Source of the DNA: Ectobacillus sp042610425 | GTDB lineage: Bacteria > Bacillota > Bacilli > Bacillales > Bacillaceae_G | Direction of reading: 5' to 3' | NCBI RefSeq assembly: GCF_042610425.1 | Contig: NZ_JBGJZM010000002.1 | Coordinates: forward strand, 496,001 to 560,000 | DNA length: 64,000 nucleotides | In this document: positions 6,721-15,828 of the stretch, piece after piece | Layout: each line of letters starts with the position of its first letter | Position numbering within the stretch: the first letter of the stretch is position 1 | Translations under genes and position numbers: made by a program | The notes under the pieces: generated by a model | The model's database searches: none | The model's input: only the letters and a program-made list of their open reading frames with translations | What the model was told of the DNA's origin: nothing

Positions 6721-9573
6721 TTAATACGAGATAGCTCGTTCGTCTTGCGTGGACCAATTGCTATAAAAATCATTCTTACTCATGGAAGCATTCTTTTCAC
6801 CTGTCCAAGGATCATTATAATATATGTTATTGGCATCAAATCCCGTTAAGGTAATCGCATGTACCGAAAATCCGTGCATCGTCATCCAAGCTACAACAGG
6901 ATGATTTTTCATTAGCTGACTCTCTACATCTTGACCCGTTAAATTAACAGCGCTACCTGCATATTTTCTCACCAGATTCATTAAGGCTGGCGGATAAATG
7001 GTCCATCCATTCCCATAAGGATCTCCTACATACCCTTGATTTGGATCATCTGAGCGAGGCATTTCATTCGCAAGCTGCACCTTGTCAACATTTGCACCTG
7101 CATATTGCAGCATCATCGTTACGGCTGTAATTTCACAGCCCGCAACTAGGTCACGCTGCGGATTATTAAAATCACGCTGTGTGATAATCGGTACATTAAG
7201 CAATGGATACAATGCCCCCATGCTGATTGCTCTACTATCCATCCAACCTGCCTGACCGTTATAATCAAATTGATACCATGTTACTCCGTTTAAGTTAATC
7301 ACTGTGGTTAAATGAAGATTTTTATACATAAAGTTGGCAGCTGAACCAACATAATGAGCATTTTGCAGCCCATACGGCACGGTCCATACCGCATTATTAC
7401 TGGCATTGCTTACATGTCCTATATTATCGATGATTTGAACATTCGTAGCATTTGAAATGGCACGTGAATCGATCCAACCAATCGTTTGATTATCGATCAT
7501 AAAATAATACCAATGCACACCGTCTTTATCCAAGCTTCGAATAATATGAATGGGATGATTGACATAATCACTTGCACCACCAACATAGTTTGCACCATTT
7601 TCCCCGTAAGGTGCTGTCCATATGGCATTACCATTTGTATCTCCAAGTAGTGCCAATCTATTTTCATTAGTAACATTTGTTACATTTGAATACACACTTG
7701 CATCAATCCAGCCAATCACTTGATCTCCGAGCTTGATTTTATTCCATAAGGTCGTTCCTTTGGTGATACTTCTTATAACGGTTATCGGTTGATAGCTAAA
7801 CTCATCTGTAAGGCCAAGAAAAGTAGCACCGTATTCCCCATAAGGCACACTCCAAATGCCATCACCTTTTGTAGATGCTCCTATTACTGCCGTATGATTC
7901 TCTTCTTTTACATTTCCAATATCAGACAAAGACGAGCCACTATCAATCCAGCCTAACAGACGCCCATCCTTTTGAATTTGATACCATAAAACATTACCTC
8001 GTTGCAAAGTCTTCACAACCTGTACATTTTCAAAGGCGTAGTCATTCGTACTACCAACATACCTAGCCGCACTAATACCATAAGGTGTTGACCATATCCC
8101 ATTATTATATGTACTTCCAATAGTTACTGAAAAACTTACAGCCTTAGCATCACCGGTATGATCTAACGCCCCGCTATCTAGCCAGCCCATTACCCTGCCA
8201 CCTAGCGAAAACTGATACCATTGTACAGAACCATTTAGGGCACTCTTTGTAAGAACAAGATCTCCGTATGCATATGCATCGGTTGTATCTACATACTCTG
8301 CACCATCTACACCATACGGCAGAGACCAAATGCCATTTGTACCTGTAACACCCATAACAGCATTTTGATTTATATCTTTTATATCGGTCAAACTACTTAA
8401 TACACGGCCATCTAACCATCCTATAACCGTACCATTTACAGAAAATTGATACCATTGTACTCCGTTTAATGACATTTTCTGAAATAGTTTGATATCTTTT
8501 CCCACATAATCATTCGTGGAACCGATGTACGATGCACCATCTAAGCCATAGGGAATAGACCAAATTCCATCACCTGCCGTTCTTCTTACCAGTTGATTTT
8601 CATCAATAGAATCTATAGTAGGAATAGAATCAACTGCTCGGCTATCAATCCATCCTACAGGCTTACCATTCACTTGTATGTAGTACCATTTAACATTCCC
8701 ACTTGTAATAAGAGAAGTTATATGAACAATTGTCCCTTTATATAAACTTACATCACCTAAGTATGTTGCAGCTGCCTCGCCATATGGTCGTGTCCAGATA
8801 CCATGACCTGTTTTCGTACCGATTAGAGCATCGATACTAACGGCTTGCTCTTGTGCGGCTTGTGTAGTTTGTATAGTTGGAGCTGTTTGCACTGCTGCAG
8901 TATCAGTAGAAGTTGGATTATTACTATTTAACTTCACAACACTCTTCGATTCTTCTAACATACTATTATTAGTAATACTAGAGGAAATGGTAATTATACC
9001 ACTAGCAGGCTTTGTTGCTAGCTTTAGAGAAAAATGACCATCCGATCCAATTACACTCTTATCTATAATCTGATTATTATCACCAAATAGCGTTACATTT
9101 GCATTCACTAATCCTGTTCCCGTAATAGTATCACTCGTTACAGGATCTACTTTCGGGTGTATGTCCTTCACAGAAGCATTTACATGTTCATTTGCAGCTG
9201 AATCCGAATGAACCGAAACAAGTTGTAAGGATCCCCCGGCAACTTGTTTGGGAATCGAGATTTTAAACGTACCATCCGGCCCAACCATACCTTCCCCGAT
9301 TTTTATTCCATTAGCATTACTTACTTGTATTTGTAACCCAGCTGTATTATGTCCTACCAATACAGTTGTTTCATTCGTTACCATCCCATCTAAGGTAAGC
9401 GGAACCTTAACACCTTGTACGTTTGTACTCTGAACATTCTGGGTTGTTAAATCTATAACAGGCTGACTATCAGCCAGCGCCGGTGATGATAATACTACCA
9501 TTGCACCCGTAACACCTAGTACCGATGCCACTGCTTTTCCACACCACTTTGAATTGATCCTCCTAGTATTCAA
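6721..9573 (-). CDS. Secreted cell-wall protein: Ig-like N-terminus, seven GW (SH3-like) repeats, C39-like peptidase
   Basis: A 950-residue exported protein. A Sec signal ends near PALA-DS (residue 35). Residues 40-215 look like two Ig-like modules. Seven repeats of about 75 residues follow (roughly 245-785), each with GIWS/TxPYG, a WYQF/WYYI core and GWIDS, the pattern of GW modules that bind teichoic acids. The C-terminal 160 residues match the peptidase_C39_2 fold: GCEITAVTMMLQYAG with the candidate nucleophile Cys, HAITLTGFD with the His, and NDPWTG with the Asp/Asn. A TTG start with AAGGGG 9 bases upstream is likely. It is probably a wall-bound cysteine peptidase or amidase; the substrate is unknown. 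Confidence 0.88.
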   Translation of the reverse strand: MNTRRINSKWCGKAVASVLGVTGAMVVLSSPALADSQPVIDLTTQNVQSTNVQGVKVPLTLDGMVTNETTVLVGHNTAGLQIQVSNANGIKIGEGMVGPDGTFKISIPKQVAGGSLQLVSVHSDSAANEHVNASVKDIHPKVDPVTSDTITGTGLVNANVTLFGDNNQIIDKSVIGSDGHFSLKLATKPASGIITISSSITNNSMLEESKSVVKLNSNNPTSTDTAAVQTAPTIQTTQAAQEQAVSIDALIGTKTGHGIWTRPYGEAAATYLGDVSLYKGTIVHITSLITSGNVKWYYIQVNGKPVGWIDSRAVDSIPTIDSIDENQLVRRTAGDGIWSIPYGLDGASYIGSTNDYVGKDIKLFQKMSLNGVQWYQFSVNGTVIGWLDGRVLSSLTDIKDINQNAVMGVTGTNGIWSLPYGVDGAEYVDTTDAYAYGDLVLTKSALNGSVQWYQFSLGGRVMGWLDSGALDHTGDAKAVSFSVTIGSTYNNGIWSTPYGISAARYVGSTNDYAFENVQVVKTLQRGNVLWYQIQKDGRLLGWIDSGSSLSDIGNVKEENHTAVIGASTKGDGIWSVPYGEYGATFLGLTDEFSYQPITVIRSITKGTTLWNKIKLGDQVIGWIDASVYSNVTNVTNENRLALLGDTNGNAIWTAPYGENGANYVGGASDYVNHPIHIIRSLDKDGVHWYYFMIDNQTIGWIDSRAISNATNVQIIDNIGHVSNASNNAVWTVPYGLQNAHYVGSAANFMYKNLHLTTVINLNGVTWYQFDYNGQAGWMDSRAISMGALYPLLNVPIITQRDFNNPQRDLVAGCEITAVTMMLQYAGANVDKVQLANEMPRSDDPNQGYVGDPYGNGWTIYPPALMNLVRKYAGSAVNLTGQDVESQLMKNHPVVAWMTMHGFSVHAITLTGFDANNIYYNDPWTGEKNASMSKNDFYSNWSTQDERAISY

Positions 9574-9925
9574 ACGCTCATTCCCCTTGTAGAATTTTTA
9601 CTTGCATCCTCTTATTCTATCAATATTTCTCTATATTTGTAATTATATTCCATAATGCATACATATAAAAGAAGAAAGTTCTTTCATAAGATCACTGATC
9701 ACTGTCGAGAAGATATGTAAAAAATTGAATATTATTACCAATTATAATATATTTACTACAATTTTTCCTAAATAAATTCCAATTTTTATATAAAATTAAT
9801 TCTACCTTAGTAAATTTTCAGAATTTAATTTACTTTTTTTAAGATTGGCTATTGTTATATAGTATAAAAGTATTCTATAATCTGTTATATAACAAATTTT
9901 CTAATAATTGTTAGGGGGCTATTTA
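9574..9925. other. Divergent intergenic region upstream of acsA
   Basis: 352 bp, A/T-rich. Apart from the acsA promoter candidate at 9852-9881 I see only a short palindrome (GTTATATAAC at 9884-9893) just after the -10 box, which could be an operator. Confidence 0.4.
9852..9881 (+). promoter_or_regulatory. Probable sigma-A promoter of acsA
   Basis: TTGTTA (9852-9857) and TATAAT (9876-9881) are separated by 18 bp, and the start codon is 45 bp downstream. Confidence 0.5.
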
Positions 9926-11647
9926 ATGAAGGAGATCTTAAAGGTAGTCGATGTAGAAACAATTGATACAAATGCAAATCTTAAAAATTATGATGAAACT
10001 GTAAAAGAAATGGATTGGAAACAGATTGAACAGCAGTTTACTTGGTCAAAAACAGGAAATGTTAACATGGTATATGAAGCGATTGATCGTCATGTCGATG
10101 AAGGAAAAGGAGATAAAAAAGCATTTATCTATTGTGACAGTCATCGTAATGAAGAATATACATTTTCTGATTTACGAACATTATCCTGCCAATTTGCCAA
10201 TGGACTTCGCTCAAATGGAGTTGAAAAAGGCGATCGGGTCTTTATTTTCATGCCACGTAGTCCCGAATTATATATTGCAATGTTAGGTATCTTAAGAATT
10301 GGGGCCATTGCAGGGCCAATGTTCGAAGCATTTATGGAAGAAGCAATTAAAGATAGATTACTAGATAGCGGAGCAAAGGCAGTTGTTACCACACCTGAAC
10401 TTTTAAGGAGAATTCCCGTTCAGGATTTACCAGATTTACAACATGTCATTTTGGTTGGAGCCGATGAAACAACAGCAGATTATCAACTTTTATACCAAGA
10501 TCTATTAAAAAGTTCCGATGAATATGTAATCGAATGGGTTGACCGTGAGGATGGCATGTTGCTGATCTATACTTCCGGTTCTACAGGAAAACCTAAAGGC
10601 GTGTTGCAAGTTCATGATGCTATGATTCATCAGTATGTAGCGGGTAAATGGGTATATGATTTGAAAGAAGACGATGTATATTGGTGTACAGCAGACCCTG
10701 GTTGGGTTACTGGTACATCAGCCGGAATGTGGTCTCCTTGGTTAAATGGGGTAACAAATGTACTACGTGGCGGACGATTTGACGCGGATGAATGGTTTGC
10801 TACGATAGAGAAATATAAAGTAACGGTATGGTTTAGTGCACCGACCGCTTTCCGTTTACTTATGAGAAATGGAAATGAACTTCCTAGCAAATATGATTTA
10901 TCCAGCCTTCGTCACATTTTATCAGCTGGTGAACCATTAAATCCGGAAGTAATCCGTTGGGGACTTGAAACATTACATTTACGTATTCATGATAATTGGT
11001 GGATGACAGAAACAGGATCTTCGATTTGTGCGAATTTCCGTTGTAATCCAATACGTCCAGGATCAATGGGAAAACCGTTACCGGGAATTGAGGTTAGTGT
11101 TATTGATAATAACGGAAATGAGCTTCCACCTAACCATATGGGGAATCTTGCTATTAAACCAAAATGGCCTGCGATGGTTCGAACAATTTGGAACAATCCG
11201 GCACGTTATGAACAATACTTCTTACATGGATGGTTTGTAACAGGCGACTCCGCTTATAAGGATGAGGACGGATACTTTTGGTTCGAGGGACGGGTAGATG
11301 ATGTTATTAACACGTCCGGAGAACGCGTTGGCCCGTTTGAAGTAGAAAGCAAGCTTGTTGAGCATCCTGCCATTGTAGAGGCCGGTGTTATCGGTGTACC
11401 TGACCCTGTGCGTGGTGAAGTAATCAAAGCCTTCATTACTTTACATGATGGCTATACGGAAAGCCCAGAATTATTAGAAGATATCCGGAATTTCGTAAAA
11501 ACAAAGCTTGCTGCTCACGCAGCACCTCGTATCTTTGAAGTACGTAAGACGATCCCAAAGACACGATCAGGAAAAATCATGCGCCGCGTTCTAAAAGCAT
11601 GGGAGCTTGGACTTCCAACAGGTGATTTATCTACTATGGAAGATTGA
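9926..11647 (+). CDS. acsA: Acetyl-CoA synthetase, short AcsA type
   Basis: A 573-residue ANL-superfamily ligase that forms acyl-CoA from acetate or a short acid with ATP and CoA. It shows the P-loop-like YTSGSTGKPKGV near residue 208, the MTETGS motif near 360, TGDSAY and GRVDDVI near 440-455, and a C-terminal PKTRSGKIMRRVLK with the catalytic lysine that AcuA acetylates in Bacillus. The length matches B. subtilis AcsA. No acu genes are adjacent. The ATG at 9926 has AGGGGG 7 bases upstream; the TTG 18 bp earlier lacks a site. Confidence 0.9.
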   Translation: MKEILKVVDVETIDTNANLKNYDETVKEMDWKQIEQQFTWSKTGNVNMVYEAIDRHVDEGKGDKKAFIYCDSHRNEEYTFSDLRTLSCQFANGLRSNGVEKGDRVFIFMPRSPELYIAMLGILRIGAIAGPMFEAFMEEAIKDRLLDSGAKAVVTTPELLRRIPVQDLPDLQHVILVGADETTADYQLLYQDLLKSSDEYVIEWVDREDGMLLIYTSGSTGKPKGVLQVHDAMIHQYVAGKWVYDLKEDDVYWCTADPGWVTGTSAGMWSPWLNGVTNVLRGGRFDADEWFATIEKYKVTVWFSAPTAFRLLMRNGNELPSKYDLSSLRHILSAGEPLNPEVIRWGLETLHLRIHDNWWMTETGSSICANFRCNPIRPGSMGKPLPGIEVSVIDNNGNELPPNHMGNLAIKPKWPAMVRTIWNNPARYEQYFLHGWFVTGDSAYKDEDGYFWFEGRVDDVINTSGERVGPFEVESKLVEHPAIVEAGVIGVPDPVRGEVIKAFITLHDGYTESPELLEDIRNFVKTKLAAHAAPRIFEVRKTIPKTRSGKIMRRVLKAWELGLPTGDLSTMED

Positions 11648-11739
11648 TTCTCCTATTTTAAAAGGTCAAGGGCCCGAGACTAGAAAATGGGGACTTAAAG
11701 AATTCTATATTTGTTTAACTTTTATAAAAACTTGCAGAC

Positions 11740-11784
11740 CCACGTAATGGAGAACGACGTTTGGCACTGTTTTCCATTACGTGG
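11740..11784. terminator. Inverted repeat between convergent acsA and MFS genes
   Basis: A 12-bp perfect arm (11740-11751 with 11773-11784) lies between two convergent genes. It lacks a clear T run, so it is only a candidate bidirectional terminator. Confidence 0.45.
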
Positions 11785-11844
11785 ATTGCTAGCGTTCATC
11801 GATAATTGGATTAGGTAAGTGTTCCATTATTTGTTGGCTTTCTG

Positions 11845-13401
11845 CTATACAGATTGCTCTGACTGTATCCCCTTTACCGGTTCCGTTATTTCTTCAAGTT
11901 TACGAGCTTGGTAACCCTTGGCGCCAATGAATAGTGAAACAAGTAGACCCAATAAGCAGGCAATCAATCCTACCATAAATCCATTGTGCAGAGCTGATTC
12001 CATTGCATTACGTATAAATTCCAAGACTACAGGAGGAAGTTTGTCTTTCGCCTGCATCAATACTTCTGGCTTTGCCATTTGAGCTACTTGATCTTGGGGT
12101 AGATGAGAGACCTTAATAAATTCTGTCATTTTGTCCTTCAGATTACTATTAACAATCGTTGCTGTAATGGCTGCCCCCATAACCCCTCCAATACTGCGCC
12201 AGAAGCCAACAACAGAAGAGGCAATCCCTATATATTTCGAATCTACAGATTGGGCCATTGCATTTTGGGATACACTCATAAGCGGTCCGAGCACGAACAA
12301 GCCAAGAACGACCATAACGACCGTCACGATAAAATTATTCGTGTTATGAGTGATTGTGCTTAACATGTAAGCTGCAACTACTCCCATTCCCATCGAGAAA
12401 GCCATTATGGTTCTGAATGAAACCTTAGTAGACACAAACCCTCCTAAAATAGCTCCAATCATAATAGGGAACATAAGAGGTGTTAGTACACTGTTAGAGT
12501 TCGCATTCCCCATTACTGCTACAGACAGAATTGGGAGATACGTGATTGCGGAGAACATAATTGCCCCTTGGCAAAACACGACGAAACTTGTTCCTGATAC
12601 AATTTTGTTCTTAAAAATGCCTAGTGGAAGAACAGGTTCCTTCGCTTTTGACTCAACAAATAAGAAGGACGCAATGCATATCCCTGAGAACAAAAACAAG
12701 CCTATAATTTCAGTCGAACTCCAGGGGTAATCCTTTCCACCCCACTCAAGAGCAAGTAGCAAGGAAACGGTAGAAAGAATCAAAAGAAGCGTACCAAGAT
12801 AATCAACCTTAGGTTTCGTTTCAGAACGAGACTCTTTCAATGAGAACATCAGGACAAGGAATGATAAAATTCCAAATGGAAGATTGACATAGAAACACCA
12901 TCTCCAGCCGAGCCAAGCGGTTTCCGAAATCCACGTTCCAATTTGAGGCCCTAAGACCGAGGAAATCCCGAAAATACCCGCAAATACCCCAGACATCTTT
13001 GCGGCTTGTTTAGGGTCTGTGGAAACAGCATAAATGATTGTAAATGAAATCGGGAATAGTGCTCCAGATCCTACCCCTTGAATCACTCGGTACACAATCA
13101 ACTGATCAATCGTCTGTGCCGTTCCGCAGAGGGACGAACCGAGCAAAAACAAGCCGACCCCTATCAAATAAAACAGCTTGCGTCCGAACAAGTCGCTCAT
13201 TTTACCAAAAATCAGCATTGTGCTAGTAGTTGCAAGCATGTATGCTGTAAATACCCAGCTCATCTTGTCAAATCCGCCGATATCTTTAATAACCTGGTTA
13301 ATGCTAGCAGATACGATGGTGTTATCTAGGGAAGACATAAACAAACCTAAAGCCATCGCCACGATGACTAAAGTCATCTTACTGTTTTCGTTAGCGGTCA
13401 C
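11845..13401 (-). CDS. MFS exporter, DHA2 (EmrB/QacA-like) family
   Basis: About 518 residues with some 14 hydrophobic segments. It has the DHA2 signatures: SLDNTIVSASINQVIKDIGG in helix 1, GKMSDLFGRK after helix 2, YRVIQGVGSGALFPI in helix 4 and a motif-C stretch GVFAGIFGISSVLGPQIGTWIS in helix 5. Such pumps export drugs or amphipathic compounds by proton exchange. A GTG start at 13401 has GAGGAG 9 bases upstream; the TTG three codons earlier touches it. No regulator gene is next to it. Confidence 0.88.
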   Translation of the reverse strand: MTANENSKMTLVIVAMALGLFMSSLDNTIVSASINQVIKDIGGFDKMSWVFTAYMLATTSTMLIFGKMSDLFGRKLFYLIGVGLFLLGSSLCGTAQTIDQLIVYRVIQGVGSGALFPISFTIIYAVSTDPKQAAKMSGVFAGIFGISSVLGPQIGTWISETAWLGWRWCFYVNLPFGILSFLVLMFSLKESRSETKPKVDYLGTLLLILSTVSLLLALEWGGKDYPWSSTEIIGLFLFSGICIASFLFVESKAKEPVLPLGIFKNKIVSGTSFVVFCQGAIMFSAITYLPILSVAVMGNANSNSVLTPLMFPIMIGAILGGFVSTKVSFRTIMAFSMGMGVVAAYMLSTITHNTNNFIVTVVMVVLGLFVLGPLMSVSQNAMAQSVDSKYIGIASSVVGFWRSIGGVMGAAITATIVNSNLKDKMTEFIKVSHLPQDQVAQMAKPEVLMQAKDKLPPVVLEFIRNAMESALHNGFMVGLIACLLGLLVSLFIGAKGYQARKLEEITEPVKGIQSEQSV

Positions 13402-13608
13402 ACAAAACAACTCCTCAATATTTGGATTTAGTCATCAGTAAAACGAGAAGTGCTACTAGCTAATAAAACAGTACTTTGAAAGATAGCTATTTGTCAATAA
13501 TTTACTTCTTATTACTTTCTTTGTAATAGAAAATCCATTATCGTGTATTTTACACTGCATTGCTAACGACTTTTCTGAATTCCTGCTTTCGTATAATTCC
13601 TGCAATTG

Positions 13609-13905
13609 TTAAGCTTTTCTCTCTTCTTGTCTAGCTATAAACTTGATTCGTTTTGCTGCATTCCCTTTCATCAGTAAACTTTTAACATCGATCTCAGCCG
13701 TTATTACGCCTAATAAAACCATGCTGGCGCCTATGTATCCCTTCACACTGAATAGTTCACCCGCAAATGCAAATGCAAATAATGCTGCAAAAACAGGTTC
13801 TAATGAAAAAATCAGACCTATATGAGTTGGTGTCGTATACTTTTGTGCAGTGGTTTGCACGATAAACCCAACTGCACAGCCTGCACAACGTAAACCTATA
13901 ATGAA
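13609..13905 (-). pseudogene. C-terminal remnant of an EamA/DMT-family transporter
   Basis: The frame encodes the last two helices of an EamA permease: AVGFIVQTTAQKYTTPTHIG, then LIFSLEPVFAALFAFAFAGE and a final helix. About 95 of roughly 300 residues remain and an in-frame TGA near 13906 closes the upstream side. It is a truncated leftover with no plausible function. Confidence 0.7.
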
Positions 13906-13945
13906 TCATAGTAGATGAACAAATTCAATTTGATAGCTTCATTAA

Positions 13946-13985
13946 AAACGCCGATTCTTCCCGTATTAAGGAAAAATCGGCGTTT
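13946..13985 (-). terminator. Terminator of the WxL locus
   Basis: A 16-bp stem with one mismatch (13946-13961 with 13970-13985) and an 8-nt loop is followed on the minus strand by a TTTTAAT run. It lies 33 bp past the last WxL-locus gene. Confidence 0.8.
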
Positions 13986-14018
13986 GGATTGTAATTGTAT
14001 ATTCTTCCATTTTGTTTA

Positions 14019-15035
14019 TTATCTCTTCAAATCTTGCTGTTTGTTCTTTCTTATCAAACGGTAAATGATATAGATTAAAATCAAAATAATGATTGAAAGA
14101 CCAATAATAAAATACCATGTATAGTCTTTTTTGATGTCAACAGCTGCTTTATTAAGATCCTTCGCGTCTTTAGCGGGAATCACAAACTCTTTCTCCCAAT
14201 TCCAGTTCTGTTTACCTGTATCGGCATATAATTTTAACGTATATTTTCCTGGACTTAGCTCCTTGTTTTTCCAGTCAATAGCAAAATCCATATTAGAGTT
14301 TGGTGCCATTTTATAGTCTTTTACATTAACTTGATTTACCTCTTTACCATTCGAGTTAAAAACGTTTGCCTTTAAAGTGAGATGATCGACAATAACCGGT
14401 GCGCTATTTTGTATATTTGCAATAATGGCAGTATGATAATTAACCAAACCTGGTTTTACTGATTTCAATTGAAGATTTGGGTTTACATCTATATTCGTTT
14501 CAATCAATTTCAAGCCTATTACGTATGCAAACTTATTAGAAATTTGTCCTTTTGTCGCTTGCTCGGCACCTGCATGCTTCTCAAAATAAATCCCACCAAG
14601 AATAATACCGTCAAATTCCGCTTCTGGCATTTCAAGTTGAATCGGTACAATTTGAGATTTTTTTGCAGGTACTCTAACCGTCATTTTTTCAATAGAAGCA
14701 ACTTTTGTAATGGGAATCTTTAGACTTTCGTCGACATTTGTTTCGATATTCGTATAATCAATTAATCCATTTCTATTCGTATTTGGATTTGTAATATGGA
14801 TATCAATATCAATATCCTCATTTCCTTTATTATAAATTTCAACTTGAATCACTTGTTTTTGCTTAGGCTTCATTAATAAATCAAAATAGGTCTGATTCTT
14901 ATCAACCTGATTTTCAGGTATAATTGCTCGAACTGAATAACCAACATCCTCTGCATTCACTACTGCCATTGGTATGTCCAAAATAACGAATATGATGATT
15001 GCCAAAATATACGTCATATTTTTAAATAGTTTCAT
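14019..15035 (-). CDS. WxL-interacting protein (DUF916/DUF3324), membrane-anchored
   Basis: About 338 residues: a signal peptide (to VNAEDVGY), an N-terminal DUF916 domain (YSVRAIIPENQ and YFDLLMKPKQKQ) and a DUF3324 domain from about 165 (ISNKFAYVIGLKL). A C-terminal transmembrane helix near 305-328 is followed by a basic tail. In WxL systems this protein sits in the membrane and holds WxL proteins at the wall. The ATG at 15035 has GAGG 9 bases upstream; a GTG 15 bp earlier has no site. It ends the WxL operon. Confidence 0.88.
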   Translation of the reverse strand: MKLFKNMTYILAIIIFVILDIPMAVVNAEDVGYSVRAIIPENQVDKNQTYFDLLMKPKQKQVIQVEIYNKGNEDIDIDIHITNPNTNRNGLIDYTNIETNVDESLKIPITKVASIEKMTVRVPAKKSQIVPIQLEMPEAEFDGIILGGIYFEKHAGAEQATKGQISNKFAYVIGLKLIETNIDVNPNLQLKSVKPGLVNYHTAIIANIQNSAPVIVDHLTLKANVFNSNGKEVNQVNVKDYKMAPNSNMDFAIDWKNKELSPGKYTLKLYADTGKQNWNWEKEFVIPAKDAKDLNKAAVDIKKDYTWYFIIGLSIIILILIYIIYRLIRKNKQQDLKR

Positions 15036-15114
15036 CGCATTGTACCTCACAATCGTGCTAATTTATCACAGAGGACAGAAAAGCCCTAACAGATAGAGTG
15101 TTCATTCCTACATG

Positions 15115-15160
15115 AATAAGTCTCAAATAATAGGATAGACCTTATTATTCGAGACTTATT
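15115..15160. repeat. Long inverted repeat between two WxL-locus genes
   Basis: AATAAGTCTC...GAGACTTATT flank an inner complementary part, giving a hairpin of about 19 bp with mismatches. It lies in the 139-bp gap between the WxL protein gene and the DUF916/DUF3324 gene. It lacks a T tract and may be a processing or partial termination signal. Confidence 0.45.
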
Positions 15161-15174
15161 TACGCAAATTTTCC

Positions 15175-15780
15175 TCATGGGGTGTCTAATAGTGTCCATG
15201 TCAATGTTGAAGTATATGCTTCGGGTACCATAATACCCCCTGGAACATGTAAGGTAACGCTATCATTCGTAACGGGGGTGCCTTGAGTTGGTAGCCAACT
15301 TGTGTTCCATGTACCACGGCCCTCGCCTGTTTGTGCCGAAACAACCGTAACAGTTCCAGTGACCCCATCTGTTGTTAATACAAAAGGGGCTGTTGTTGGT
15401 TTAATATAATTGAGGCTTGAAGTAGAGTCTCCATTACTGAAATTTATGGTTGCCCCGTTCAATGTACTGGCAGAGGGTGTACTAGTAAATGGACTAGCAC
15501 TTACTGTTACATGCCATCCAGTGGCATTGTTAATGCTACGCTCGTCAGTTACTTGAACCCCGGGGGTAAGATTTGTAGATTCGTAAATTTTATCAGTTAA
15601 AGATGAATCCTGTGCGCCGAAACCTAAATCTGAAACAGAGTCAAGGCTTAGTGCACCGACAGGATCTGCATTAAATTGGACTGTCGCTGCAGATGTTGTT
15701 GCTGCTAAAGCTCCTTGTGTGTAGATGGGTAAGAATAGAATTGGTATTGCTGCTATAAATATCGATCTTGATAATTTCAT
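15175..15780 (-). CDS. Small WxL-domain surface protein
   Basis: A 201-residue secreted protein (signal cleaved after ALA, near residue 27) made almost only of a WxL domain. The proximal W-x-L-like motif reads TGWHVTVSASPF near residue 99, and the distal one is the C-terminal TSTLTWTLLDTP. WxL domains bind peptidoglycan non-covalently. The product is acidic and Thr/Ser-rich. It is the middle gene of a three-gene WxL locus. Confidence 0.85.
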   Translation of the reverse strand: MKLSRSIFIAAIPILFLPIYTQGALAATTSAATVQFNADPVGALSLDSVSDLGFGAQDSSLTDKIYESTNLTPGVQVTDERSINNATGWHVTVSASPFTSTPSASTLNGATINFSNGDSTSSLNYIKPTTAPFVLTTDGVTGTVTVVSAQTGEGRGTWNTSWLPTQGTPVTNDSVTLHVPGGIMVPEAYTSTLTWTLLDTP

Positions 15781-15828
15781 AAAAACTCCCTCCTCTTTTT
15801 ATGAAAAAGCAATCATTATTTCTTAGTG

